DNA of 64,000 bases from RHKX01 sp963826475. Lineage in GTDB: Bacteria > Actinomycetota > Thermoleophilia > Solirubrobacterales > 70-9. This document shows, piece by piece, positions 16,629-25,178 of this stretch. The stretch covers positions 83,728 through 147,727 of the forward strand of contig CAWGXC010000004.1 of assembly GCA_963826475.1 (NCBI GenBank). Direction: 5' to 3'. The notes under the pieces are model-generated. The model saw only the letters and a list, made by a program, of their open reading frames with translations, made no database searches and was not told where the DNA came from. Position 1 is the first letter of the stretch. Each line of letters starts with the position of its first letter. The position numbers were made by a program, and so were the translations under genes.

Positions 16629-19373
16629 ATGAATCGCCGGATCACGCCCTTCTTCACGACCGGCGTGAGCGTGTTGGTCGCCGCCCTGGCGTTCGCGGCG
16701 GCGCCCGCCTCGGCGCAGACATCTGGTGACGCCGGCGGCTTCTGGGACCTGGTGCCGATCGGCCACGGCGAGACCACCAATCTCGCCGACACCCTCGACT
16801 TCCTCTCCACCGGCACCCCCCCGCCTTCCTTCGAGGCTGAGCGGGGCCTCTTCGAGGCTCTGCGAACGGCCGCTCCGAACGTCGAGACGGCACAGCTCGA
16901 TCAGTACTACAAGCCCGCCCCGATCGAGCTCGGCCCCGGGCAGGTCACCTCGAGCGAATCCCCGCGCCCCGGCGTCACGATCGAGCGCGACGCCTACAAC
17001 GTCCCGTTCGTGCACGGCGACACCCGTGCCGACGTGATGTGGGGAGCCGGCTATGCCGCCGCTGCTGACCGCCTCTTCTTCATCGACGTACTCCGCCACC
17101 AGGCGCACGGCCGGCTGACGGAGCTGATTGGACCAGGGATCGACGGCGCAACGGTCAAGAGCGACGTCGACCAACTCAGCGTCACCGACTACCGGACCGA
17201 GGACCTGCAGCGGATGCTCGACCGCACCGCCGCCTCGGGGCCGGATGGCGCCGCGGTCCTGGCCGACCTGACCGATTACGTCGCCGGCATCAACGCCTAC
17301 ATCGCCGCGGCGCGGATCAACCCGGACCTGGCGCCGGCGGAGTACGCGCTGCTCGGCAAGGAGATAGAGGACTTCGAGATCACGGACGCGGCTTCGATCA
17401 TCGGACTGATCAACGGCTACTTCGGACGGGGCGGGGGAGTCGAGCTCGACGACGCCGCCGTCTACCGGGCCGCTCAGCGGCGCTTCGGCAAGCATGCGTC
17501 GAAGGCGGTGGTCGCTGACTTCCGCTCGCTCAACGACCCGGAGGCGCCGGTGACGACGACGAAGCGATTTCCGTTCGACGATCCCGGCGCCACCGACCCG
17601 CGCTCGGTCGCGAGCCCTGACGCGCGCAGCCTCACGGTCGAGCAAGTCGTTCGCGACCCAAGCTCGGCCTCCGCCTCCCAGGTCGATGGCGGCGCCACTG
17701 CGCTGGGCGGGATCCAGGAGCTGCGGCGAACGGGCGGGCTGCCGATCACCGGTATCGCGTCGAACGCGATCGCGATCCCTGCCAAGGACTCCGCGACCGG
17801 CCGCCCGTTGCTCGAGGGCTCTCCGCAGGTCGACTTCTACGCCCCTCCGATCCTGCTCGAGGAGAGCCTCGACGGGCCCGGCATCCACGTCCGCGGCGTC
17901 GCGCTACCGGGCGCCGGTCCCTACGCCGTAATGGGACACAACAGTGCGTTGGCCTGGACGACGACGACGGCTCAGGGAGACAACACCGACACGTTCGCCG
18001 AACGCCTCTGCGCGGCCGGCGGCGGGAGGCCGACCATCGCCTCGACGAGCTACGTCTACCGCGGGAAGTGCATCCCGCTCCAGCAGCACGACGATCCGGT
18101 TAGCTGGGACCCGGGGCCGGCCGACCTGAGCGCCGATCCCACCGTTCAGAGCTACCACGCCACGTTCCACACGGAGCGCTCGGTGCACGGCCCGATCATC
18201 GCCCGCGGAAAAGTCGGGGGCAAGCCGGTCGCCTACTCCCGCGCCCGCTCCAGCTACCAGCATGAAACGGACTTCCTACCGGCCTTCAAGGCGCTCAACG
18301 GCGGCGTGACGACCGCGGGCAAGGTGCAGCGGACTCTGGCGAGCGTGACCGGCTCCTACAACTGGCTCTTCGCCAACGCCAAGCATGTGGGCTACGTGCA
18401 GTCCGGCACCTACCCGAGGCGGGCGAAGGGCACCTCGACCGACCTGCCGAGCTGGGGGACGGGAAAATGGGACTGGAAGGGCTTCGATCCGAAGAGCTAC
18501 GAGGCCGACTACATGCCCTACCGGAGTCTGCCGAAGGAGGTCGATCCCAAGCGGGGCTACCTGCTGAGCTGGAACAACAAGCAGGCACCGGGCTGGCGGG
18601 CATCCGACTACGACTGGGAGTACGGGCCCGTCCATCGCGCCCAGCGGCTCGAGCGGCGCGTCCGAGCCGGCCTCGCCGGCGATCGCAAGCTCGACCTCGG
18701 TGAGCTGGCCGGGATCACCGGAGACGCCGGGACGGTCGACGTGCGCGGCGAGGAGGTGACGCCGCTGATGCTGAAGGTCCTGGGCAAGCCCGGCAAAGGC
18801 GAGACGGGAATTGCGATCCGTGCCCTGCGGCGCTGGGTCAAGGGTGGCGCGCACCGGATCGACCGCGATGGCGACGGTGTCTATGAGGACTCTCTGGCCG
18901 TCGCATTGATGGATCGTTGGTGGGATCCGGCGGTGCGCGGGATCTTCAAGCCCGCGCTCGGGAGCAGGATGATTGACGCCATCACGCACATCAACCCGAT
19001 CGACTACCTCCCCGTCGACGGTCCGGACACCTGGTTCTACGGCTGGATGAGCTACGTCTCCAAGGATCTGCGCACGATCCTCGGCGAGAAGGTCAGGGGC
19101 CGATACTCACGCGAGTACTGCGGCGGCGGCAAACGCGGTGCCTGCCGCCGGGTCCTGCGCAAGAGCCTGAAGACGGCGATCGCGGGCGTCGAGGAGGACT
19201 ACGGGAGCCTTGCAGCCGCCGCCGTCCCCTCAACCTGTCCGGTCACGGTCCCGAAGGGCTGCGACCAGCTCGAGTTCATCGCCGCCGGAGCCGTGGAGTT
19301 GCCGCCGACGCCGTGGCAGGACCGCGGCAGCTACCAGCAGATGGTGGAGGTGGGTGCCGGCCACGGAGGCTGA
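16629..19373 (+). CDS. Penicillin acylase family protein (secreted Ntn hydrolase)
   Basis: A 914-residue precursor with a signal peptide (VLVAALAFAAAPASAQ, cleavage about residue 30). Family members are exported and cut themselves into alpha and beta chains, and the new N-terminal Ser of the beta chain is the nucleophile. Here that Ser is probably Ser378 in GIASNAIAIP. AYNVPFVHGDT and MWGAGYAAAADRLF are typical alpha-chain motifs. Substrates of the family include beta-lactams, acyl-homoserine lactones and other amides, and cannot be chosen here. It starts 24 bases after the broken xylH but is unlikely to be functionally related. It converges on folE2. Confidence 0.85.
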   Translation: MNRRITPFFTTGVSVLVAALAFAAAPASAQTSGDAGGFWDLVPIGHGETTNLADTLDFLSTGTPPPSFEAERGLFEALRTAAPNVETAQLDQYYKPAPIELGPGQVTSSESPRPGVTIERDAYNVPFVHGDTRADVMWGAGYAAAADRLFFIDVLRHQAHGRLTELIGPGIDGATVKSDVDQLSVTDYRTEDLQRMLDRTAASGPDGAAVLADLTDYVAGINAYIAAARINPDLAPAEYALLGKEIEDFEITDAASIIGLINGYFGRGGGVELDDAAVYRAAQRRFGKHASKAVVADFRSLNDPEAPVTTTKRFPFDDPGATDPRSVASPDARSLTVEQVVRDPSSASASQVDGGATALGGIQELRRTGGLPITGIASNAIAIPAKDSATGRPLLEGSPQVDFYAPPILLEESLDGPGIHVRGVALPGAGPYAVMGHNSALAWTTTTAQGDNTDTFAERLCAAGGGRPTIASTSYVYRGKCIPLQQHDDPVSWDPGPADLSADPTVQSYHATFHTERSVHGPIIARGKVGGKPVAYSRARSSYQHETDFLPAFKALNGGVTTAGKVQRTLASVTGSYNWLFANAKHVGYVQSGTYPRRAKGTSTDLPSWGTGKWDWKGFDPKSYEADYMPYRSLPKEVDPKRGYLLSWNNKQAPGWRASDYDWEYGPVHRAQRLERRVRAGLAGDRKLDLGELAGITGDAGTVDVRGEEVTPLMLKVLGKPGKGETGIAIRALRRWVKGGAHRIDRDGDGVYEDSLAVALMDRWWDPAVRGIFKPALGSRMIDAITHINPIDYLPVDGPDTWFYGWMSYVSKDLRTILGEKVRGRYSREYCGGGKRGACRRVLRKSLKTAIAGVEEDYGSLAAAAVPSTCPVTVPKGCDQLEFIAAGAVELPPTPWQDRGSYQQMVEVGAGHGG

Positions 19374-19387
19374 GCATCCTGGCTCAG
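19370..19387. terminator. Small hairpin between convergent acylase and folE2 genes
   Basis: CTGAGC and GCTCAG form a 6-bp stem around 6 bases, spanning the stop codons of the two convergent genes. It is short and lacks T-runs. Confidence 0.3.
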
Positions 19388-20400
19388 GCGGCAGCCGGTG
19401 CCTCGAGCCATTCGCGCATGGTGAGGTGATGCGGGGAGCGCTCGCCGGTCTCGAGCTCGCGGAGGACGTCGGCGAGCTCCCCCGAGCGCTCGGCGATGAC
19501 GTTGTGGCGGTGAATCGTCTCCAGGTTCTCCTGGCGGGCGAGCACGAAGCCGTTGTCGTCGGCGAGCTCCGGATGGGCCGCGGCCACCTGCCGCACCATC
19601 TCGCGGACGCAGTCCTCGACGAAGCGGGGGTTCGCGTGAGCCTTCTCGACGACCGCGCGCTCGTCCTCGCGCTTGAGCAACTCGTAGATCTCCGAGGACA
19701 TCGAGGACTCCACGATGGTGAGCAGCTCCCGCGCGTCGATCTCGAGCGCACAGCCCTCGCCGCGACCGAGGTAGAGCGTCCCGATGCCGCGCTGATTGTG
19801 GGTCGCGACGGGCACGCATTCCAGGATCTCGTCGATTTGCGCTCCCTCGTAGCCGCGACCTGAGAGCTTCTCGCGGGCCCCGGCGGCGATCAGCTCCTGG
19901 GCGCACGGGCATGCGGTCATGCCCTGGGCCTGCACGCCGGTGAGCGTGCGGGTGCCCGATGCGGAAGCCACCGCGGTGCCGAACAGGGTGTAGATCTCCT
20001 GCGTGGCCCTGCCGCTGACCGGCGCTTGCATCGTCTGGGGGTAGCGGGCCGCGAGGGAGACCTCGGCCCGCAGGCCGTCCTGGCGGTCTCGCACCTGCTC
20101 GGCGATCCTCGCGGCGAGGTGCTCGGCCTTGAGCGATTCGCGAAGCACGGATTCGTCGATCGCCTCGTTGACGACCTCCTCGAATCGCGACATGTGGACG
20201 CCCGCCTGGGCGGGGTCGAGGTCGACGTAGCACTCGAGCTCGGCGAAGAAGAGCTGCGGGCCCGCGTCGTCGGTGGCGTCGACGCGGATCACCTTCTCGA
20301 CGCCGCGGACACCGACTCTGGTCAGGCTGATCTCCGTCCGGGGGCGGCGAGCCTGGACGTCGGGACCGGGTGAATGAAGCAGTGTCGGTGGGCGGTTCAT
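19384..20400 (-). CDS. folE2: GTP cyclohydrolase FolE2 (MptA-like)
   Basis: A 338-residue enzyme of the GCYH-IB (COG1469) family. It opens GTP to dihydroneopterin triphosphate for folate or queuosine-type pathways using Zn or other metals. The metal-binding Cys is in GMTACPCAQE, HMSRFEEVVNEA is a characteristic N-terminal motif, and THNQRG lies in the second half of the fold. At 338 residues it is longer than typical bacterial FolE2 and nearer to archaeal MptA length. No folate genes are adjacent. It is divergent from the sigma factor gene. Confidence 0.85.
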   Translation of the reverse strand: MNRPPTLLHSPGPDVQARRPRTEISLTRVGVRGVEKVIRVDATDDAGPQLFFAELECYVDLDPAQAGVHMSRFEEVVNEAIDESVLRESLKAEHLAARIAEQVRDRQDGLRAEVSLAARYPQTMQAPVSGRATQEIYTLFGTAVASASGTRTLTGVQAQGMTACPCAQELIAAGAREKLSGRGYEGAQIDEILECVPVATHNQRGIGTLYLGRGEGCALEIDARELLTIVESSMSSEIYELLKREDERAVVEKAHANPRFVEDCVREMVRQVAAAHPELADDNGFVLARQENLETIHRHNVIAERSGELADVLRELETGERSPHHLTMREWLEAPAAA

Positions 20401-20515
20401 GGTTTCGCTCGCGACCGGAAGGGTAACGGGGACGGTTCCTCTCCTGCCGGCCGTGGCATACTCGCGGGACGCTTCAAGGAGGGGGCATCGGCTCCCACCG
20501 GATCACGGGGCAAAA

Positions 20516-21616
20516 ATGTCGGAGGAGTTGCAGGTAACTGAGGTTCCTGAGGGGGAACCGCCGAGTGAGATTCTCGGCGTCGCGCTTGTCGCGGCCGGAC
20601 GCGAGCGCGGCTATTTGACCGTTGCGCAGGTCACCGAGGCGCTCGAGGAGGTGGACCTCAGCCCGGAGGGCGTTCAGGAGCTGCACGCGCAGCTGCTCGA
20701 CGCCGGGATCGAGGTGATCGGCGATGAGCCGGAGTCGGCCTCTCGGATCAGCGCGAACGGATCGTCGGCCGCCGTTGCCGATCTGAACGTCGAGCCGGGC
20801 GTCGACTCCCTGCGCCTCTACCTGCATGCGATCGGCCGGGTCGAGCTGCTCACGGCGGTCGGCGAGGTCGATTTGGCGAAGCGGATCGAGCGCGGCGATG
20901 TCAACGCCAAACGCCAGATGGTCGAGGCCAATCTCCGCCTGGTCGTATCGATTGCCAAGGGCTACGTCGGCCGTGGCCTCAGCTTCCTCGACCTGATCCA
21001 GGAGGGCTCGCTCGGGCTGATCCGCGCGGTCGAGAAGTTCGACTACCGGCGCGGCTACAAGTTCTCGACTTATGCGACCTGGTGGATTCGCCAGGCCGTC
21101 ACCCGGGCCATCGCCGACAAGAGCCGGACGATCCGGATCCCCGTTCACGTCAACGAGAAGCTCGCCCGGGTCCGCAGCGTCGAGCGCTCCCTCGTCCAGG
21201 ATCTCGGCCGTGAGCCGGAGCCCTGGGAGGTGGCGAGGGAGGTCGGCCTTGCTCTCTCGGAGGTCCGGGAGCTGATGGGGTTCGGCAGTGCGCCGGTGTC
21301 GCTGGAGGCGCCGATCGGCGAGGACGGCAGCGGCCGGATCGCCGACCTGGTCGCCGACGAATCCTCGGATGGCCCCTTCGAGCACGCCACCGACTCGCTG
21401 CAGCGGGAGGGCCTCAAACGAGCCCTGAGCCTGCTCGGCGATCGCGAGCGGACGGTTATCGAGCTGCGCTACGGACTCACCGGAAGGCCGCCGCTGACGC
21501 TCGAGCACATCGGTCGGGACTTCGGCATCACCCGCGAGCGCGTCCGTCAGATCGAGTCGAACTCCCTGCGCAAGCTCAAGCGCTTGCCGCAGGCCCAGTC
21601 GCTTCGGGAGTCGTGA
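20516..21616 (+). CDS. RNA polymerase sigma-70 factor (RpoD/SigA-like)
   Basis: A 366-residue sigma-70 protein. The N-terminal region (GYLTVAQVTEALEEVDLS) resembles region 1.1 of primary sigma factors. Region 2 contains EGSLGLIRAVEKFDYRRGYKFSTYATWWIRQ, shown here only in part as GLIRAVEKFDYRRGYKFS. Region 3 follows, and region 4 carries the HTH ending in ITRERVRQIES. ATG 20516 puts the start at the family-typical position; the frame is open further upstream, but that part overlaps the promoter region of folE2. It is group 1 or a close group 2 factor. Its last 41 bases overlap the end of a minus-strand frame. Confidence 0.88.
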   Translation: MSEELQVTEVPEGEPPSEILGVALVAAGRERGYLTVAQVTEALEEVDLSPEGVQELHAQLLDAGIEVIGDEPESASRISANGSSAAVADLNVEPGVDSLRLYLHAIGRVELLTAVGEVDLAKRIERGDVNAKRQMVEANLRLVVSIAKGYVGRGLSFLDLIQEGSLGLIRAVEKFDYRRGYKFSTYATWWIRQAVTRAIADKSRTIRIPVHVNEKLARVRSVERSLVQDLGREPEPWEVAREVGLALSEVRELMGFGSAPVSLEAPIGEDGSGRIADLVADESSDGPFEHATDSLQREGLKRALSLLGDRERTVIELRYGLTGRPPLTLEHIGRDFGITRERVRQIESNSLRKLKRLPQAQSLRES

Positions 21617-21791
21617 GGGCCGAGTCTGGCTCCGCAGCGTGGACCCGGGACACGCGGATTTCACCGGGCCCTTCTGCGATCACCTCGAATTGATCACCCG
21701 GCGACAAGCCGGCTGCGCGGAACGGTCCGATCGGCACGGTCATCTGATGTCCCGGCGACATCCGTGAGCGCCCGATCGAACTGACACGCAC
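21576..21791 (-). CDS. AbrB/SpoVT-like domain, possible separate small gene
   Basis: From GTG 21791 the frame encodes 71 residues resembling the swapped-hairpin AbrB fold: VRVSSIGRSRMSPGHQMTVP, then GLSPGDQFEVIAEG and IRVSRV. Such domains are DNA-binding antitoxin-like or transition-state regulators. It lies immediately downstream of tRNA-Tyr, in the same frame as the PD-(D/E)XK ORF, and overlaps the sigma factor gene end by 41 bases. It could be translated on its own after tRNA processing or be the C-terminal domain of the larger ORF. No toxin gene is adjacent. Confidence 0.45.
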   Translation of the reverse strand: MRVSSIGRSRMSPGHQMTVPIGPFRAAGLSPGDQFEVIAEGPGEIRVSRVHAAEPDSALTTPEATGPAASA

Positions 21792-22352
21792 CCCGACCTT
21801 CTGCGGGGCCGGGGTGCGTGCTGTAGGTGGGGGAGGAGGGATTCGAACCCACTCAGCCAGAGGCATGTGGTTTACAGCCACACCCGATTCACCATCTCCG
21901 GAGCTCCCCCAAGGGGACGCGGATTGTAGGCATCGTTCGAGTGCCGGTGGCAGACGGCCCGATTCGTCGAGCTGGAACTCTGAATACTTGGGTCCGCCGA
22001 GCTTGATTCCGACTGATCCATCGACGGCGGAAGCAGGAATGAGCCAGCGACGTCGGTCGGCGACGAGGACGAACAAGAGGTCGCACCGAGAGCGATCGAA
22101 ATACTTTGCGATGCGGTTCCAACTCTGGTTACCGCCTGAAGTCGCCAGGCAGATGCTGTACCGCTCGCCTGCCCGGACCCGTGACGTCTTGACCTGGACC
22201 CGGAGGGGATGCGTGCCGAAGTCAGCGAGCAGGTCGTAGTTGGCGCAGTGAAACAGCGGGAGCGAAACGTCCGCGCCGAGTTCGGTGAGCGCTCCGATGG
22301 CATGGGCCTCGCCAACGTCACCCTGTTTCCGAGGATGGAATCCAACGGCCAT
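21576..22352 (-). CDS. PD-(D/E)XK endonuclease-like ORF reading through tRNA-Tyr
   Basis: A 258-codon open frame. Residues 1-130 resemble the intron-associated PD-(D/E)XK group (PDDEXK_5): NYDLLADFG supplies the acidic residue, RVQVKTS the Q-x-K active site, and GNQSWNRIAKY and CDLLFVL are family-like. No stop codon occurs before the frame enters the tRNA-Tyr gene on the same strand (21828-21910); the frame then continues into an AbrB-like segment. Either a true fusion is made, or the nuclease message loses its end when the tRNA is processed. The start ATG is 5 bases from a LexA-box match and has no Shine-Dalgarno sequence, which suggests a leaderless, SOS-controlled transcript. Confidence 0.6.
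   Translation of the reverse strand: MAVGFHPRKQGDVGEAHAIGALTELGADVSLPLFHCANYDLLADFGTHPLRVQVKTSRVRAGERYSICLATSGGNQSWNRIAKYFDRSRCDLLFVLVADRRRWLIPASAVDGSVGIKLGGPKYSEFQLDESGRLPPALERCLQSASPWGSSGDGESGVAVNHMPLAEWVRIPPPPPTARTPAPQKVGVRVSSIGRSRMSPGHQMTVPIGPFRAAGLSPGDQFEVIAEGPGEIRVSRVHAAEPDSALTTPEATGPAASA
21828..21910 (-). tRNA. tRNA-Tyr (GTA)
   Basis: On the minus strand an 83-base class II tRNA is visible: acceptor stem GGGGGAG/CTCCCCC, anticodon stem TGTGG/CCACA with loop CTGTAAA (anticodon GTA), a 13-base variable arm and a T-arm with TTCGAAT. One T-T mismatch occurs in the T stem. The CCA end is only partly encoded. The gene lies inside a longer same-strand reading frame. Confidence 0.93.
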
Positions 22353-22356
22353 ACTA

Positions 22357-22370
22357 CGAACATACGTTCG
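22357..22370. promoter_or_regulatory. LexA (SOS) box
   Basis: CGAACATACGTTCG fits the Gram-positive/actinobacterial SOS consensus CGAAC-RNRY-GTTYG at every position and is a palindrome in its outer five bases on each side. Read on the minus strand it contains TATGTT, a usable -10 box, six bases before the ATG of the PD-(D/E)XK ORF. Repression by LexA and a leaderless transcript are therefore both plausible. On the other side, tRNA-Thr starts 44 bases away. Confidence 0.7.
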
Positions 22371-22414
22371 CCATCGGACGGAACCCGCCCCCTCCCGCTA
22401 ACCTGCTGCCTCAC

Positions 22415-22486
22415 GCCCGGATAGCTCAGCGGTAGAGCACCTCCATGGTAAGGAGGGGGTCGTGGGTTCAAGTCCCACTCCGGGCT
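22415..22486 (+). tRNA. tRNA-Thr (GGT)
   Basis: A 72-base cloverleaf: acceptor GCCCGGA/TCCGGGC, D stem GCTC/GAGC, anticodon stem CCTCC/GGAGG with loop ATGGTAA (anticodon GGT), T stem GTGGG/CCCAC with TTCAAGT. CCA is not encoded. Confidence 0.96.
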
Positions 22487-22519
22487 CTTTCCACGGGAAC
22501 TGACGGGGGAGGCTTCTCC

Positions 22520-23572
22520 ATGAATGCTGAAAGCACAAGCGTGGCTGTGGTCGGCCTCGGATATTGGGGACCGAACAGGCTCCGCGCCCTGAACGACATC
22601 ATGGAGACCAGGGTCTCCTGGATCTGCGACAGCGACATCGAGCGGCTCGAGCGCCACGCTCGCCGCCACCCGGAGATCATGGCCAGCACCGACATCGCCG
22701 ACCCGCTGGCCGATCCCTCCGTCGACGCCGTGGTCCTCGCAACCCCGGCGTTCACCCACCACGATCTCGCCACCCGCTGCCTGCAGGCGGGCAAGCACGT
22801 CTTCGTCGAGAAGCCGCTGGCGGCATCGACGGCCGAGGCGGCCGACCTGATCGAGCTGGCGGAGGAGCGCGGTCTCGTGCTCGTCTGCGGTCATACGTTC
22901 CTTCACAGCCCGGCCGTCCGGGCGGTCAAGCGGATCCTCGATCGCGGCGACCTCGGCGAGCTCTACTTCATCTCCTCGAGCCGGGTGAACCTCGGTCCCT
23001 ACCGCAGCGACGTCGGCGTGATCTTCGACCTCGGCCCGCACGACTTCTCGATCCTCCGCTACTGGCTCGACTCCGCTCCCTCCTCGGTCAGCGCCGTCGG
23101 CCGCGCCGTGATCACCGATCAGGTCTCGGACGTCGCCTTCATCGACCTCACGTTCCCCGACGGCCTGCTCGCTCACGTCGAGCTCAGCTGGCTGGCCCCG
23201 AGCAAGATGCGCCAGACGGTCATCGTCGGCAGCGAGAAGATGCTCGTCTACCAGGACGGCAGCGCGGAGCCCGTTCGGCTCTTCGACAGCGGCATCGACT
23301 ACCGCGACCCCGAGACCTACGGCGAGTATCAGCTCTCCTACCGAACCGGCGACGTCACCTCGGTTCGGGTCGACGTCAAGGAGCCGATCGTCTCCGAGCT
23401 CGAGGACTTCGCCGCCGCCATACGAACGGGCTCCGACCCCGTCAGCGGGCTCGATGTGGCGATGGACGTACTGCGCACGGTCGAGGCCGCCGAGCTCTCG
23501 CTCTCGAAGTCGGGGCTGAACATGCCGCTCGCCAAGGCACCCGTCGTCGGCGCCGGGAAGAACGGCCGGTGA
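22520..23572 (+). CDS. Gfo/Idh/MocA-family NAD-dependent sugar dehydrogenase (WbpB/WlbA-like)
   Basis: A 350-residue oxidoreductase. The N-terminal Rossmann motif is VAVVGLGYWGPN, the family signature EKPLA follows HVFV, and DLGPHDFSILRYW is the substrate-domain motif. Members of this subgroup oxidise C3 of UDP-N-acetylglucosaminuronate. With the DegT aminotransferase and the WbpD-like acetyltransferase nearby, and a UDP-GlcNAc-type dehydrogenase at 59.5 kb, a 2,3-diacetamido-uronate route is suggested (inference). GGGGGAGG lies before ATG 22520. The last bases overlap the next gene (GTGA). Confidence 0.85.
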   Translation: MNAESTSVAVVGLGYWGPNRLRALNDIMETRVSWICDSDIERLERHARRHPEIMASTDIADPLADPSVDAVVLATPAFTHHDLATRCLQAGKHVFVEKPLAASTAEAADLIELAEERGLVLVCGHTFLHSPAVRAVKRILDRGDLGELYFISSSRVNLGPYRSDVGVIFDLGPHDFSILRYWLDSAPSSVSAVGRAVITDQVSDVAFIDLTFPDGLLAHVELSWLAPSKMRQTVIVGSEKMLVYQDGSAEPVRLFDSGIDYRDPETYGEYQLSYRTGDVTSVRVDVKEPIVSELEDFAAAIRTGSDPVSGLDVAMDVLRTVEAAELSLSKSGLNMPLAKAPVVGAGKNGR

Positions 23573-25098
23573 GCCTGGAGGTCGACTCGCCGGGCGAATC
23601 CGCCCGCCGCGATCCGCACACCCGCACGCCCGCGGCAGCGCCGGCCGGCAGCGGCGTCATCTCATCGCAATGGGGACGACGCGACCGGATCAGCAGGCGG
23701 ATGCTGCTGGCCGCCGACATGACCGGCATCCTGGTCGCGCTCTGGGCGGCGGCGGCGATCGTGGGGGAGCGCTCCGATCCGCTGCAGCTGGCCCTCTACG
23801 CGCTCCCGACATTGCCCGCGTGGGCTCTCCTCTTCAAGCTCTACGGCCTCTACGACCGTGACGTGCGGCGAATCAGCCATGCGGGCATCGACGACCTGCC
23901 CTGGCTCTTCCACGCGATCGTCGTCGGCGGCCTTCTCTTCTGGGGCTATCTCCACCTCGAGTTCAGCCACTCCTCGCGGCTCCTGTTCGCCGAGGCGGCC
24001 TGGTTCGGGGGGATCGGCCTGCCGCTGATCGTCGGCCTCCGCTCGCTCGCCCGCACCACCGTCCTGGGGCGGATGGGCGCCGAGCGGATCCTGATCGCGG
24101 GCGCCGGTCCCACCGCCGCGCTGCTGGTCCGCAAGATCACGCAGCACCCCGAGTACGGCCTGACGCCGATCGGGCGCCTCGCCCCGAACGGTGCGATGGC
24201 CGAGGCGATCGATCCCGCCGCCGACGGGGCAAGCGCTCCGGCGAAGGAACCGCACGTACCCCTGCTCGGCACCTCCGACGACCTCGAGCGGCTCGTCGCC
24301 AGCGGCGCGCTCGAACGGGTCATCCTCTGCCGCGCCGACCTCGAGACTCCCGAGGTCCTGCGGATGGCCGACGTCTGCCACCGACATTCCGTCAAGGTCG
24401 GGATCGTCCCGGCGACCAGCGACGCATACGGCCCGTCGGTCGAGCTCGACGCGGTCGAGGGCGTGACCGTCCTCGGCGTCAACCCGCCGGTGCTGGGTCG
24501 GACGTCCCGACTGCTCAAGCGCGGCTTCGACCTCGTCATCGCCACGGCCATCCTCACCCTCGCGGCACCCTTGCTGGCGCTGATCTCGATCGCGATCCGG
24601 ATCGACTCGCGCGGCCCCATCCTCTATCGCCAGGCCAGGGTGGGGAGGGCCGGCAAGCACTTCATGCTGAACAAGTTCCGGACCATGGTTCCCGACGCCG
24701 AGCTCCAGCGGGCCGCCCTGATGGAGCACAGTCAGGACCCGAACTGGCTTCACCTCGAAGAGGACCCGAGGATCACGCGGCTCGGCGCGTTGCTGCGCAA
24801 GACCAGCCTCGACGAGCTGCCTCAGCTGTGGAACGTGATCCGCGGGGAGATGAGCCTCGTCGGCCCGCGGCCGCTACCCGAGCTCGAGGATGCGAGGGTC
24901 GCCGGATGGACCCGCGGACGCCTCGATCTCACCCCTGGGATCACCGGCCTCTGGCAGGTCCTCGGCCGGACGAGCATCCCCTTCGAGGAGATGGTCAAGC
25001 TCGACTACACCTACGTGACGAACTGGTCGGTGTGGATGGACGTCCGGCTCCTGCTGAGAACGTTGCCGGCGGTCGTCAAGCGCCGAGGTGTCAACTAG
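23569..25098 (+). CDS. Polyprenyl-phosphate sugar-1-phosphate transferase (initiating enzyme, WbaP/EpsE type)
   Basis: A 509-residue membrane enzyme that loads the first sugar phosphate onto undecaprenyl phosphate. The N-terminal half has four to five membrane helices and a CoA-binding-like Rossmann domain (ERILIAGAGPTAALL). The C-terminal bacterial sugar transferase domain starts near residue 315 with KRGFDLVIAT, contains RVGRAGKHFMLNKFRTM and TSLDELPQLWNVIRGEMSLV, and carries GPRP and PGITGLWQV. The GTG start overlaps the upstream stop (GTGA), giving tight coupling. It is one of two initiating-type transferases in the locus. Confidence 0.92.
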   Translation: MSLEVDSPGESARRDPHTRTPAAAPAGSGVISSQWGRRDRISRRMLLAADMTGILVALWAAAAIVGERSDPLQLALYALPTLPAWALLFKLYGLYDRDVRRISHAGIDDLPWLFHAIVVGGLLFWGYLHLEFSHSSRLLFAEAAWFGGIGLPLIVGLRSLARTTVLGRMGAERILIAGAGPTAALLVRKITQHPEYGLTPIGRLAPNGAMAEAIDPAADGASAPAKEPHVPLLGTSDDLERLVASGALERVILCRADLETPEVLRMADVCHRHSVKVGIVPATSDAYGPSVELDAVEGVTVLGVNPPVLGRTSRLLKRGFDLVIATAILTLAAPLLALISIAIRIDSRGPILYRQARVGRAGKHFMLNKFRTMVPDAELQRAALMEHSQDPNWLHLEEDPRITRLGALLRKTSLDELPQLWNVIRGEMSLVGPRPLPELEDARVAGWTRGRLDLTPGITGLWQVLGRTSIPFEEMVKLDYTYVTNWSVWMDVRLLLRTLPAVVKRRGVN

Positions 25099-25104
25099 AT
25101 AACT

Positions 25105-25143
25105 GCCGGGAAAATGCTCCGCTTCGCGTCCGCTTTCCCCGGG
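25105..25143. terminator. Hairpin between convergent transferase and acetyltransferase genes
   Basis: GCCGGGAAAATGC and GCTTTCCCCGGG form an imperfect stem around about 14 bases in the 80-base gap between the two convergent genes. It is a plausible bidirectional terminator. Confidence 0.4.
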
Positions 25144-25178
25144 TGGATGGCCACCGGGACAGGAGGTCCTGCAGGTTC

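Noticed and set aside
21576..22486. Integrated element using tRNA-Tyr or tRNA-Thr as attachment site
   Set aside because: No integrase and no repeated tRNA 3' end seen within the window.
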